NCBI GenBank assembly: GCA_002353525.1
Contig: DEJV01000052.1
Coordinates: forward strand, 20,738 to 84,737
Reading direction: 5' to 3'
DNA length: 64,000 nt
Source: Prevotella sp. UBA2739
GTDB taxonomy: Bacteria > Bacteroidota > Bacteroidia > Bacteroidales > Bacteroidaceae
Made by a program: the position numbers and the translations under genes. The notes under the pieces are model-generated. The model made no database searches. It was not told the DNA's origin and saw nothing but the letters and a program-made list of their open reading frames with translations. How positions within the stretch are numbered: position 1 is the stretch's first letter; the number at the start of each line of letters is the position of its first letter. Positions 40,740 to 49,575 of the stretch are shown here, one piece after another.

Positions 40740-42755
40740 ATGAAAATGAGAAAAATACTGACTTTTGCCACCCTGCTGGTCTGGTTGACCGGCAGCGAGG
40801 CCTCAGCCAAAGACTATACCGTGGCATCGCCCAACGGTAAGAACACCGTAACGGTGAGCGACGGCATCAAGATCACCGTCAGCCACAACAGCCTGAAGGT
40901 AGTCGACCTCTTGGCAGGTCTCGACATCTCGACGGGGAAAGCTAGTGCTACAAGAAAAGCCAGTCCCACGAGCATCACGAGCGCCAGGAAGACCGGCATC
41001 ACCAAAGAGACCATCCAGGCTACGTTCTACCGCCAGAAATCGTTCACCACAGCCTACTGCCAGCTTGACATAAAGCTCGGCAAAGACTGGGGCATGCACG
41101 TCAGAGCCTACGACGAGGGAGTGGCCTATCGTTTCTACACCACCAGCAAGAAAGAGGCGGTTATTACCGATGAAATGGCCGATTTTTGCTTCCCGGAGGA
41201 CAGCAAGGCATGGCTCGCCTATTCCACCAACGACCAGAAACCGTTTGCCATGGCCTTCCAGAATTACTACGACGAGAACCTGCTCACCGAAGCCAAAGAC
41301 AAATATGCCTTCCTGCCCGCCACCATCGAGCGTCTGCTGACTGACGAAGCTGGCAAGGGAACGAATGGCGGTGTGAAGGTGACCCTGCTCGAGTCCGACC
41401 TCCGCTCCTACCCCGGCATGTTTCTCAAGGCCGATGGCACACACCTCAAGGCTGCCTTTGCCAAGTATCCGAAGAAGATGGCATACTACAAGTGGCGCGG
41501 CATGAGCTATGTGGAGACGACCGAAGACTATATCGCCAAAAGCACGGGACCACGCACTTATCCCTGGCGCGTGATGGCCATCACAGAGAGCGACACCGAG
41601 ATGCCGGTGAACAACCTCGTCTATGCACTCGCCACACCCAACCAGACGGGCGACACCTCGTGGATCAAACCAGGCAAGGTGGCCTGGGACTGGTGGAACG
41701 ACTGGAACTTGAAAGGCGTCGACTTCGAGGCTGGCATCAACACCCGCACCTATCAGTATTACATCAATTTCGCCGCCAAGAACCATATCCCCTACGTAGT
41801 GCTCGACGAGGGATGGTATGACTCCAGCAAAGGCGACATCATGAATCCCATCAAAGACATCGACCTGCAGGGACTGATCGACTATGCGAAGGCCAAGAAC
41901 GTGAGCATTGTGCTCTGGACGGTCTTCAATGTGCTCGACGAGCACCTGATAGAGGCCTGTGAGAAATACACCAAGATGGGCATCAAGGGCTGGAAGATCG
42001 ACTTCATGGACCGCAACGACCAGACGGCCGTCGAGATGGCCGAGCGTCTGGCCAAGACGTGTGCCAGCTATCAGCTCTTTGTCGACTACCATGGTTATTT
42101 CACTCCCACAGGCATGAACCGCACCTATCCGAACATCCTGAACTACGAGGGAGTCTTTGGCATGGAGGAGGCCCGCTGGGCCAAGAAGGACACCGACATG
42201 CCCCGCTACGATGTCACCTTCCCCTTCATCCGCATGATGGCAGGCAATGTCGACTTCACACCCGGAGCCCTTCGCAACGGCACCAAGGACAACTGGGTGG
42301 AATGCTATCAGAACCCCGTGTCGATGGGCACCCGCTGCCATCAGCTGGCCTGCTACGTCGTCCACGACTCGCCCTTCACGATGCTCTGCGATGCTCCCAC
42401 CAACTACGAGCGCGAACAGGAGTGCACCGATATCATCACCTCCATTCCCGACGCATGGGATGAGACAAGAATCCTGCAAGGCAAGATGGGTGAATATATC
42501 GTCACGGCCCGCCGCAACGGCAACGACTGGTATGTGGGCGGACAGACCAACTGGGACCGCCGCACCGTCGCTCTCGCTCTCGACTTCCTGCCGGCAGGAG
42601 CGTCGTATGAGGCTATTCTCGTCACCGACGGCATCAATGCCAACCACCAGGCCGAGGACTACCGCGTTGAGCGAAAGACGCTCACAGCCCGTGACTCGTT
42701 GGACATCCGACTCGCCTCTGGCGGTGGCTTCGTATTGAAATTAATCAAAAAATAG
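40740..42755 (+). CDS. GH97 glycoside hydrolase, retaining alpha-galactosidase-like
   Basis: 671 residues. Signal peptide MRKILTFATLLVWLTGSEASA. A beta-supersandwich domain (about 25-285) precedes the TIM barrel with WIKPGKVAWDWWNDWN, IPYVVLDEGWYD and GIKGWKIDFMDRNDQ (about 405-425). GH97 contains inverting alpha-glucosidases and retaining alpha-galactosidases; the Asp in KIDFMD is positioned like the nucleophile of the retaining group, so alpha-galactosidase is the better guess. It lies between two arabinofuranosidase genes and eight bases before the third gene. Confidence 0.9.
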   Translation: MKMRKILTFATLLVWLTGSEASAKDYTVASPNGKNTVTVSDGIKITVSHNSLKVVDLLAGLDISTGKASATRKASPTSITSARKTGITKETIQATFYRQKSFTTAYCQLDIKLGKDWGMHVRAYDEGVAYRFYTTSKKEAVITDEMADFCFPEDSKAWLAYSTNDQKPFAMAFQNYYDENLLTEAKDKYAFLPATIERLLTDEAGKGTNGGVKVTLLESDLRSYPGMFLKADGTHLKAAFAKYPKKMAYYKWRGMSYVETTEDYIAKSTGPRTYPWRVMAITESDTEMPVNNLVYALATPNQTGDTSWIKPGKVAWDWWNDWNLKGVDFEAGINTRTYQYYINFAAKNHIPYVVLDEGWYDSSKGDIMNPIKDIDLQGLIDYAKAKNVSIVLWTVFNVLDEHLIEACEKYTKMGIKGWKIDFMDRNDQTAVEMAERLAKTCASYQLFVDYHGYFTPTGMNRTYPNILNYEGVFGMEEARWAKKDTDMPRYDVTFPFIRMMAGNVDFTPGALRNGTKDNWVECYQNPVSMGTRCHQLACYVVHDSPFTMLCDAPTNYEREQECTDIITSIPDAWDETRILQGKMGEYIVTARRNGNDWYVGGQTNWDRRTVALALDFLPAGASYEAILVTDGINANHQAEDYRVERKTLTARDSLDIRLASGGGFVLKLIKK

Positions 42756-42763
42756 CAAACCAT

Positions 42764-45193
42764 ATGAAAAGACTATTGACCATCTTGCTGACGGCCGTCA
42801 TCGCCACCACCGCCTCAGCAGCGAAGAAACAGGCACCAGCCCACGGCTATCCTATCAATCCGGTGCCGTTTACCTCTGTGAAAGTAACCCCGGGCACCTT
42901 CTGGGGACAGCGGCTGGAGGCCAGTCGTAAGGTGACCATCCCCCTTGCTTTCTCGAAGTGCGAGGAGACGGGTCGCTACACCAACTTCTCGAATGCAGCC
43001 CAGCACCTGAAAGACCCTTCGAAGGTATTCAAGGTGGGCGGACTGGCCTTCGACGATACCGACCCCTATAAAACCATCGAGGGAGCCTCGTATATCCTGC
43101 AGACCTACCCCGACAAGAAACTCGTGGCATATATTGACTCCGTGCTCGATGTCATTGCCTCGGCACAAGAACCCGACGGCTATCTCTACACCTCGCGCAC
43201 CCAGAACCCAAAAGAACCCCACGAGTGGGCGGGCGAGAAGCGCTGGAGCAAGGAAGAGGACCTCAGCCATGAGCTCTACAACCTCGGTCACATGATAGAG
43301 GGTGCCATCGCCCACTATCAGGCCACGGGCAGCCGTAAGTTCCTCGACATCGCCATCCGCTATGCCGACTGTGTGTGCCGCGAGGTGGGACCCAATCCCG
43401 GACAGGCTTGTGTGGTGCCCGGTCACCAGATTGCCGAGATGGCTCTTGCCAAGCTCTATCTCGTCACTGGCAACAAGAAATACCTCGACGAGGCAAAGTT
43501 CTTCCTCGACTATCGCGGCAAGACCACCATCGTGCATGAGTATTCGCAGGCTCACAAGCCCGTCATCGAACAGGACGAGGCCGTCGGACATGCCGTGCGC
43601 GCCGCCTATATGTATGCAGGCATGGCCGATGTGGCTGCCCTCACTGGCGACGAGAACTATGTCAAGGCCATCGACGCCATCTGGGACAATATCGTCACCA
43701 AGAAGCTCTACATCACTGGCGGTATCGGAGCCACCAGCAACGGCGAGGCTTTCGGCAAGAACTACGAGCTGCCGAACATGAGTGCCTACTGCGAGACCTG
43801 TGCCGCCATCGGCAATGTGTATGTCAACTACCGTCTGTTCCTGCTCCATGGGCTCTCGAAATACTACGATGTGCTGGAGCGCACGCTCTACAACGGCCTC
43901 ATCAGCGGTGTGTCGCTCGAAGGCAACGGCTTCTTCTACCCCAACCCGCTGGAGTCGATGGGACAGCACCAGCGCCAGGCATGGTTCGGCTGTGCCTGCT
44001 GCCCGAGCAACATCTGCCGTTTCATCCCTTCACTGCCCGGTTATATCTATGCCGTAAAGGATCGGAATGTTTACGTCAACCTCTTCCTCTCAAACAAGAG
44101 CCATCTCAGCGTTGCTGGTAAGAAAGTTGCTCTGAGTCAGGCAACAGAGTACCCTTGGAATGGAGATGTTGTGGTAACTGTCGACCAGAATACAGCCGGA
44201 CAGTTTGCAATGAAGATACGCATCCCTGGCTGGGTTAGAAATCAAGTAGTGCCAAGCAGTCTCTATCAGTATTCTGACAACAAACGCCTCGGCTATTCTG
44301 TGAAGGTGAATGGACAGGCAGTAGCAGCCCAGCTGACAGAGGATGGTTACTACACCATTAGCCGTAAATGGAAAAAGGGTGATAAAGTGCAGATACATTT
44401 CGACATGGAAGCACGCACCGTCCGTGCAAATAACAAGGTAGAAGCCGACCGTGGCATGGTAAGCGTAGAACGGGGCCCGTTGGTCTATTGTGCCGAGCAT
44501 CCCGACAACAACTTCGATATCATGGGGGCACTGCTGAATCAAGCTCCACAGTTCACCCTTGGTAAGGGAGAGATTGCCGGTACCCCGATACAGACACTCT
44601 CCACCAACGCCCAGACGCTGAACTTCAATAAACAGGGTAAGCTGGAGGTATTTGACCAGACACTGACTCTGATTCCCTATTATGCATGGTGCCATCGTGG
44701 CAGTGGAAAGATGCGTGTCTGGCTGCCTCAGGACCTGAAGGCCACCAATCCCAGCCAGCCTGCAACCCTGGCTAGTGAGAGCAAGGTGAGCAGCTCAACC
44801 GATAAGATGCCGGCTCTCTCTGCCATCAACGACCGTCTGGTGCCGAAAGACGAAAACGACCGTTCGGTGCCCTATACCCATTGGTGGCCCAAGAAGGCAT
44901 GCACCGAGTGGCTTTCCTATGAATTCCCACAAGAATCAACCGTTCAGAGTGCCACCGTCTATTGGTACGATGATGGTCCTTGGGGTGGATGCCGGGTTCC
45001 CCAGTCGTGGCGTATTCTCTATCGGGATGCCCAGGGACAGTGGCAGCCTGTTAGTGATGCCGACCGTTATCCTACGGAAAAGGGCGTAGCCTGTACAGTG
45101 AACTTTCGTCCTGTCAAGACCACTGCTTTGCGTTTAGAGGTACAGTTGCCAGACGACAACGCTGCTGGTTTGTTTGAATGGATTGTCAGATAA
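42764..45193 (+). CDS. GH127 beta-L-arabinofuranosidase
   Basis: 809 residues with signal peptide MKRLLTILLTAVIATTASA. The GH127 catalytic site is complete: NMSAYCETCAAIGNVYVNYRLF (about 340-361) with Glu and Cys, and FGCACCPSNICRFIPSLPGYIYA (about 408-430) with the paired Cys of the zinc-bound nucleophile. A C-terminal beta module (about 690-809, WWPKKACTEWLSYEFPQESTVQSATVYWYDDGPWGG) may bind carbohydrate. The family hydrolyses Ara-beta-1,2-Ara and Hyp-linked arabinose. Codon use is strongly GC-ended until about 44060, then becomes mixed for the rest of the gene. A strong terminator follows. Confidence 0.93.
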   Translation: MKRLLTILLTAVIATTASAAKKQAPAHGYPINPVPFTSVKVTPGTFWGQRLEASRKVTIPLAFSKCEETGRYTNFSNAAQHLKDPSKVFKVGGLAFDDTDPYKTIEGASYILQTYPDKKLVAYIDSVLDVIASAQEPDGYLYTSRTQNPKEPHEWAGEKRWSKEEDLSHELYNLGHMIEGAIAHYQATGSRKFLDIAIRYADCVCREVGPNPGQACVVPGHQIAEMALAKLYLVTGNKKYLDEAKFFLDYRGKTTIVHEYSQAHKPVIEQDEAVGHAVRAAYMYAGMADVAALTGDENYVKAIDAIWDNIVTKKLYITGGIGATSNGEAFGKNYELPNMSAYCETCAAIGNVYVNYRLFLLHGLSKYYDVLERTLYNGLISGVSLEGNGFFYPNPLESMGQHQRQAWFGCACCPSNICRFIPSLPGYIYAVKDRNVYVNLFLSNKSHLSVAGKKVALSQATEYPWNGDVVVTVDQNTAGQFAMKIRIPGWVRNQVVPSSLYQYSDNKRLGYSVKVNGQAVAAQLTEDGYYTISRKWKKGDKVQIHFDMEARTVRANNKVEADRGMVSVERGPLVYCAEHPDNNFDIMGALLNQAPQFTLGKGEIAGTPIQTLSTNAQTLNFNKQGKLEVFDQTLTLIPYYAWCHRGSGKMRVWLPQDLKATNPSQPATLASESKVSSSTDKMPALSAINDRLVPKDENDRSVPYTHWWPKKACTEWLSYEFPQESTVQSATVYWYDDGPWGGCRVPQSWRILYRDAQGQWQPVSDADRYPTEKGVACTVNFRPVKTTALRLEVQLPDDNAAGLFEWIVR

Positions 45194-45246
45194 TCAGTAT
45201 TCGATCCCCCCACATTTGCCCGCCAAATGTGGAGGGATGCCAAAAC

Positions 45247-45284
45247 AAAATCGCAAGTACTTACAAAAGTAACTTGCGATTTTT
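45247..45284 (+). terminator. Terminator of the GH146-GH97-GH127 operon
   Basis: AAAATCGCAAGT and ACTTGCGATTTTT flank a short inner stem, with the T-run at 45280-45284. It ends the plus-strand operon and may work in both directions. Confidence 0.8.
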
Positions 45285-45403
45285 CTTGTAATCCGGGATT
45301 ACATATCCCTGTTGGCTGGCGCCTGCCATCCTACAAAAGTTAAAAAGGAATAACGAAAATGAAAGATTACTTTCAAATTTTCATTATTCCTTTCCATCTT
45401 TTG

Positions 45404-45477
45404 TGATCCCGTTGGGATTCAAACCCAAGACCTTCAGAACCGGAATCTGACGCTCTATTCAGCTAAGCTACGGGACC
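45404..45477 (-). tRNA. tRNA-Arg (anticodon CCG)
   Basis: 74 bases on the minus strand without encoded CCA. Acceptor stem GGTCCCG/CGGGATC with discriminator A; D arm GCTTAGCTGAATAGAGC; anticodon stem TCAGA/TCTGA with loop TTCCGGT, anticodon CCG (codon CGG); T arm TTGGG TTTGAAT CCCAA. It is the only tRNA seen and lies next to the strong operon terminator. Confidence 0.95.
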
Positions 45478-45655
45478 TGTTTGCGGTGCAAAGGTAATGA
45501 AATAAATTGATAAATGAGAAATGATGATTGATTATTTTTCGAAAAAAGTGTTTTATACCCCTGACTGACTCTGCAAAATGTCTTTGTTTGTGGTTGTTTT
45601 CTGCGCAAAATGCAAAAATATGTGCTACTTTCCTTGCAAATAAGCAAATAATATG

Positions 45656-45663
45656 TACCTTTG
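45656..45663 (+). promoter_or_regulatory. asnA -7 box TACCTTTG
   Basis: TACCTTTGC gives a leader of about 40 bases before the asnA ATG at 45708. Confidence 0.65.
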
Positions 45664-45707
45664 CAGCACATTTTAATCATTCGGACATAAAAACAGTTAT
45701 TCTTGAT

Positions 45708-46745
45708 ATGAGCAAACTTATCAGACCGGCACATTATGAGCAATTGCTGGACATGAAACAGACAGAACAGGGTATTAAGCAGATTAAGGATTTCTTCCAG
45801 ATGAACTTATCTACTGAACTGAGACTGCGCCGCGTGACGGCTCCGTTGTTCGTGCTGAAAGGACTCGGCATCAACGACGACCTGAATGGGGTGGAGCGTG
45901 CAGTGACATTCCCCATCAAGGATTTAGGCGACGCCAAGGCTGAGGTGGTGCACTCGCTGGCTAAGTGGAAACGACTGACGCTGGCTGAATATAATGTAGA
46001 GCCTGGCTATGGCGTGTATGCCGACATGAACGCCATCAGGGCCGATGAGGAACTCGACAACCTGCACTCGCTGTATGTGGACCAGTGGGACTGGGAAGCG
46101 GTGATAACGCGTGAGGACCGGAACTTGGACTTCCTGAAACGGGTAGTGCGCCGCATCTATGCTGCCATCCTGCGCACGGAGTATCTGACGTGTGAGACCT
46201 ATACGCAGATTAAGCCTTTCCTTCCGCGCGACATTCACTTTATCCATAGTGAGGACTTGCTGGCTCTCTATCCCGACAAGAGCGTGAAAGAGCGCGAGGA
46301 CTTGATAGCGAAGAAATATGGTGCCGTGTTTGTGATTGGCATTGGTGGAAAACTGGCTAATGGAGAGCCGCACGACGGTCGTGCCCCCGACTACGACGAC
46401 TGGACCACAGAGACGGATGAGGGCCACCGCGGACTGAATGGCGACATTCTGATATGGTACCCCATACTCGAGCGTGCCGTGGAGCTGTCGTCAATGGGTA
46501 TCCGTGTAGACAAAGAGAGTCTGCTACGCCAGTTGAAACTTGCAGGCCAGGAGGAGCGCGAACAGTTGTATTTCCATCAGAAGTTGTTGGCTGATGAGTT
46601 GCCGCTGAGCATTGGTGGTGGTATCGGCCAAAGCCGTCTGTGCATGGTGTTGTTGCACAAAGCCCATGTGGGTGAGATTCAGGCTAGTATCTGGCCCGAA
46701 GAGATGGTGAAAGAATGTGAGGCTTTGGGAATGCCGTTGATTTAA
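45708..46745 (+). CDS. asnA: AsnA, aspartate-ammonia ligase
   Basis: 345 residues, near the usual length (about 330-345). AsnA makes asparagine from aspartate and ammonia with ATP; it has a class-II aaRS-like fold. Visible motifs: LSTELRLRRVTAPLFV, FPIKDLGDAKAEVVHSLAKWKR, GVYADMNAIRADEELDNLHSLYVDQWDWE, and the C-terminal SIGGGIGQSRLCMVLL. The ATG at 45708 is the family start; an upstream in-frame extension crosses the promoter. It is monocistronic, followed by an AATTG-type repeat and convergent dnaX. Confidence 0.96.
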   Translation: MSKLIRPAHYEQLLDMKQTEQGIKQIKDFFQMNLSTELRLRRVTAPLFVLKGLGINDDLNGVERAVTFPIKDLGDAKAEVVHSLAKWKRLTLAEYNVEPGYGVYADMNAIRADEELDNLHSLYVDQWDWEAVITREDRNLDFLKRVVRRIYAAILRTEYLTCETYTQIKPFLPRDIHFIHSEDLLALYPDKSVKEREDLIAKKYGAVFVIGIGGKLANGEPHDGRAPDYDDWTTETDEGHRGLNGDILIWYPILERAVELSSMGIRVDKESLLRQLKLAGQEEREQLYFHQKLLADELPLSIGGGIGQSRLCMVLLHKAHVGEIQASIWPEEMVKECEALGMPLI

Positions 46746-46778
46746 TTGATAATTGATAATTGACAATTGATAATTAGC
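46746..46778. repeat. AATTG-type short repeat between asnA and dnaX
   Basis: AATTGATAATTGATAATTGA and ACAATTGATAATTAG units, same family as at 12690 and 58170. It lies in the convergent gap. Confidence 0.7.
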
Positions 46779-46786
46779 ATAAACGC

Positions 46787-48595
46787 TTATGCCATTTCCA
46801 AATCCAGCATCGAACGAAGGTGTTCGACTGCTGGATTTTCTTTTAGTATCTTATCGAACAACTCTTTGCGACTGAGAATCTTGCTCACCTCCTCGGCCTT
46901 GGCCAGACGGAGGGTGACAGTGATGTTGCCGTTGTGCAGCTCTTTTGCCAATGTGGCGCAAATGCGTTTCCTGATGCCCTGCATCTGGTCGAGCAGAATC
47001 TGATTGTCGACCACCACCTCTACATGTGGGAAGGTGGTGATTGTGGGTTGAATGTTTCTCATGCGGTGCGACATGGCTGCCATTTGCTGGGGCATGCGCT
47101 GGCACATGGCGAGCCACTGTTTGCGTACATCCTCTTCGCTGAACGTACTGTTCTCGTCTTTGTTCGTCACCTCGGGCTCTCTCTGGTAGGCTGGCTTTTC
47201 CGGTCCGCGTCTGATGGCATTGAAACTCATGCCGATGTTGCCCAACTTGATTTTAGGAGCGTTGGGTGTTGAGGACTGGGTGTTGGGTGATGGGTGTTGG
47301 GTGTTGAGGACTGGGTGTTGGGGGTTGAGGGTAGTCTCAGGCTTGGGTGCAGACGGTTGTTGCGGCACGGCCTGAGAGTCGTGCTGCACGGGTTTCGCAG
47401 ACGCGGCCACCTGCTGGGCCGTTGCAGTCTGCGACTTGTCTACTAATTTCTTAAACAGGGATTTCAAACGCTTAGGGCTACGCCCCGCGCTGGCTCCGTC
47501 GTCTTCCTGCGTAATCTGTGCCACTTGTATGAGTGTCAGTTCCACCAACAACCGTTTGTTGGAGCTCTGTCGGTAGTTGATGTCGCAGTCGTTCATAATC
47601 TTCAGTGCCTTGTAGAGGAACTGCGTGGGGCACTTCTGCGCCTGTTCTTGATAGCGTGCCGCCTGTCGCTGACTCACTTCGAGCAGTGGCAGTGTGGCTG
47701 CATCTTTGGCCATGAGCACGTTGCGCACGTGCGATGCCAATCCGCTGATAAGATGTCCGCCATCGAAGCCTTTGTTGATGACATTGTTCAATAGCACCAT
47801 CACGTCGCTCACCTTGTTTTGCAGGCTCAGGTCGATGATGCTGAAATAGTTTTCTGAGTCGAGCACGTTCAGGTCCTCTATCACCTTGGCGTAGGTGATG
47901 TTTCCCTGGCAGAAGCTGACGGCCTGGTCGAAGATGCTCAGGGCATCGCGCATGCCGCCATCAGCTTTCTCGGCAATCACGTTGAGCGCGTCCTCCTCGT
48001 AGGTGATACCCTCTTTGTCGGCCACCATCTTCAGATGGTTGATGATGTTGGGAACCGTCATCCGCTCGAAGTCGTAAATCTGACAGCGCGAGAGGATGGT
48101 GGGCAGAATCTTGTGCTTCTCGGTGGTAGCGAGGATGAAGATGACGTGTGCAGGTGGTTCCTCCAGTGTTTTGAGGAAGGCATTGAAAGCCTGCGTGGAG
48201 AGCATGTGCACCTCGTCGATGATGAACACCTTGTAGCGTCCCACCTGTGGCGGAATGCGTGTCTGGTCCATCAGCGCCTTGATGTTCTCCACCGAGTTGT
48301 TGCTGGCAGCATCCAGCTCAAAAATGTTATACGACCGTTGCTCGTTGAATGCTTGGCAACTCTCGCAGTGGTTGCATGCCTCTCCCTCTTCGGTGGGCGA
48401 CATGCAGTTGATGGCCTTGGCGAAGATGCGTGCGCAGGTGGTCTTACCAACGCCTCTGGGTCCGCAGAAGAGATAGGCATGGGCCAGTTTCCCACTCTTC
48501 ACGGCATTTTTGAGTGTAGTGGTGAGTGCAGCCTGTCCTACCACCGAGTCGAACGACATAGGCCGGTATTTGCGTGCTGATACGATGTATTCCAT
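46787..48595 (-). CDS. dnaX: DnaX, DNA polymerase III subunit tau/gamma
   Basis: 602 residues from MEYIVSARKYRPMSFDSVVGQ. Walker A GPRGVGKTTCAR (about 44-55), the zinc-binding Cys cluster (CNHCESC), Walker B FIIDEVHML (about 126-134) and the SRC arginine finger in ILSRCQIY are all present. Clamp-loader ATPase of the replisome. Residues about 400-445 form a low-complexity Pro/Asn/Gln linker (NPQHPVLNTQHPSPNTQSS) encoded by a simple DNA repeat. No clear slippery heptamer for gamma production was noticed. The extra nine N-terminal residues in the open frame are rejected. It is divergent from the divIC-like gene. Confidence 0.95.
   Translation of the reverse strand: MEYIVSARKYRPMSFDSVVGQAALTTTLKNAVKSGKLAHAYLFCGPRGVGKTTCARIFAKAINCMSPTEEGEACNHCESCQAFNEQRSYNIFELDAASNNSVENIKALMDQTRIPPQVGRYKVFIIDEVHMLSTQAFNAFLKTLEEPPAHVIFILATTEKHKILPTILSRCQIYDFERMTVPNIINHLKMVADKEGITYEEDALNVIAEKADGGMRDALSIFDQAVSFCQGNITYAKVIEDLNVLDSENYFSIIDLSLQNKVSDVMVLLNNVINKGFDGGHLISGLASHVRNVLMAKDAATLPLLEVSQRQAARYQEQAQKCPTQFLYKALKIMNDCDINYRQSSNKRLLVELTLIQVAQITQEDDGASAGRSPKRLKSLFKKLVDKSQTATAQQVAASAKPVQHDSQAVPQQPSAPKPETTLNPQHPVLNTQHPSPNTQSSTPNAPKIKLGNIGMSFNAIRRGPEKPAYQREPEVTNKDENSTFSEEDVRKQWLAMCQRMPQQMAAMSHRMRNIQPTITTFPHVEVVVDNQILLDQMQGIRKRICATLAKELHNGNITVTLRLAKAEEVSKILSRKELFDKILKENPAVEHLRSMLDLEMA
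47257..47335. repeat. GTGTTGGGTGTTGAGGAC-type repeats inside dnaX
   Basis: The units GTGTTGGG, GTGATGGG and GTGTTGAGGACTG repeat irregularly in the plus-strand reading. They encode the Pro/Asn/Gln linker of DnaX. Confidence 0.75.
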
Positions 48596-48619
48596 GATGT
48601 GGTTTCTAGAATTTTGATG

Positions 48620-48627
48620 CAAAATTA
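48620..48627 (-). promoter_or_regulatory. dnaX -7 box TAATTTTG
   Basis: Minus-strand TAATTTTGC, about 24 bases before the ATG at 48595; short leader of about 18 bases. Confidence 0.6.
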
Positions 48628-48646
48628 AAAAATAAAATGCAAAATA

Positions 48647-48683
48647 TAGACATTAGAATGCAAAAATTCAATAATAATGTCTA
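48647..48683. promoter_or_regulatory. Inverted repeat between dnaX and divIC-like promoters
   Basis: TAGACATT (48647-48654) and AATGTCTA (48676-48683) pair perfectly with a 21-base gap. Role unknown. Confidence 0.4.
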
Positions 48684-48713
48684 CCTTTGTGTCAGAATAT
48701 GGAAAGATTACGT

Positions 48714-48721
48714 TATCTTTG
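48714..48721 (+). promoter_or_regulatory. divIC-like gene -7 box TATCTTTG
   Basis: TATCTTTGC, 18 bases before the ATG at 48740. Confidence 0.6.
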
Positions 48722-48739
48722 CAAAAACATTTGAAATAA

Positions 48740-49072
48740 ATGAGTCGTCTGGGAAAAGTATGGAAATTCATTAGTCACAACAAGTATTGGATTGTGATGT
48801 TTGTGGGAGTGCTCATCGTCGGGTTCGTCGATGAGAACAGTTTCCTCAAGCGCATAGACTATGAGTTCCAGATACGCGACCTGAAAAGTCAGATAGAGGC
48901 ATATAATCGTCGGTATGAGAGCGACTCGCGTCAGTTGCACGAGTTGAACCGTAACCCGAAAGCCATTCAGAAGATTGCACGTGAGCGCTACTTCATGAAG
49001 GCCGACGACGAGGATATCTTCGTGTTAAGCGACGACCGTATTCCAGAGAACAACAATGAGAGAGCTAACTAA
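48740..49072 (+). CDS. FtsB/DivIC-family septum formation initiator
   Basis: 110 residues. One transmembrane helix (about 17-31, YWIVMFVGVLIVGFV) is followed by a coiled coil (about 36-68, LKRIDYEFQIRDLKSQIEAYNRRYESD) and the conserved IARERYFMKADDEDIFVL, the FtsB/DivIC layout. It bridges early and late divisome proteins in the inner membrane. The next gene overlaps its end by 17 bases. Confidence 0.88.
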   Translation: MSRLGKVWKFISHNKYWIVMFVGVLIVGFVDENSFLKRIDYEFQIRDLKSQIEAYNRRYESDSRQLHELNRNPKAIQKIARERYFMKADDEDIFVLSDDRIPENNNERAN

Positions 49073-49484
49073 AAGACAGAGTATTCTTTTCTTGTTAGGT
49101 GCCGTGCTGATGGTAGCAGGTGCCGGGTTGTATGTGTTTGGTGTGCAGAAACTAGCCCCGTGGATATTCGCCGTGGGTGCTTTGTTGTTTGCTTCTATTC
49201 AGCTGATGCAGCGCTACGAGGGGCGCAATCCCACCATTCTGCGTCTGCGTCGCATCATGATACTGGGTGATGTGCTGTTTTTGCTGGCCGCCTTGTTCAT
49301 GGTCGAGAATGCCTATCACTTCCTGCTTCCCGCCTTTCTGAATTTCGGCATGGGTGGCTATAATGCCTACCTTACTTATATTCATAACAACTGGGTGGTG
49401 CTGTTGCTCGTGGCAGCCCTTTTAGAACTCTATTCTACCCACAGAATCAGCAACGAACTGGAGAAAGAGGCAAAAAAACGCTAA
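49056..49484 (+). CDS. Small four-helix membrane protein, unknown function
   Basis: 142 residues with four predicted membrane helices (about 9-28, 33-50, 67-86, 109-125) and charged ends (MRELTKRQ, NELEKEAKKR). No known domain is recognised. Because it overlaps the divIC-like gene by 17 bases it is translated with it, which suggests a role in the envelope or division. Confidence 0.75.
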   Translation: MRELTKRQSILFLLGAVLMVAGAGLYVFGVQKLAPWIFAVGALLFASIQLMQRYEGRNPTILRLRRIMILGDVLFLLAALFMVENAYHFLLPAFLNFGMGGYNAYLTYIHNNWVVLLLVAALLELYSTHRISNELEKEAKKR

Positions 49485-49543
49485 AAGAAACTATAATTGT
49501 TTTAAATAGCATGAAAATTTTTTTGTGGTTGAATAATACATTG

Positions 49544-49551
49544 TACATTTG
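49544..49551 (+). promoter_or_regulatory. DUF4369-pyrC operon -7 box TACATTTG
   Basis: TACATTTGC, nine bases before an ATG at 49561 and 24 before the ATG at 49576. The first would be nearly leaderless; the second is the better signal-peptide start. Confidence 0.6.
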
Positions 49552-49575
49552 CGTGTGAAAATGCATAAACAAAAG

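Larger units (their letters stand above)
45194..45707. other. Intergenic region with terminator, tRNA and asnA promoter
   Basis: Beyond the terminator (45247-45284), tRNA-Arg (45404-45477, minus) and the asnA -7 box (45656-45663), no gene is supported. About 170 bases after the tRNA are AT-rich and featureless. Confidence 0.7.
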
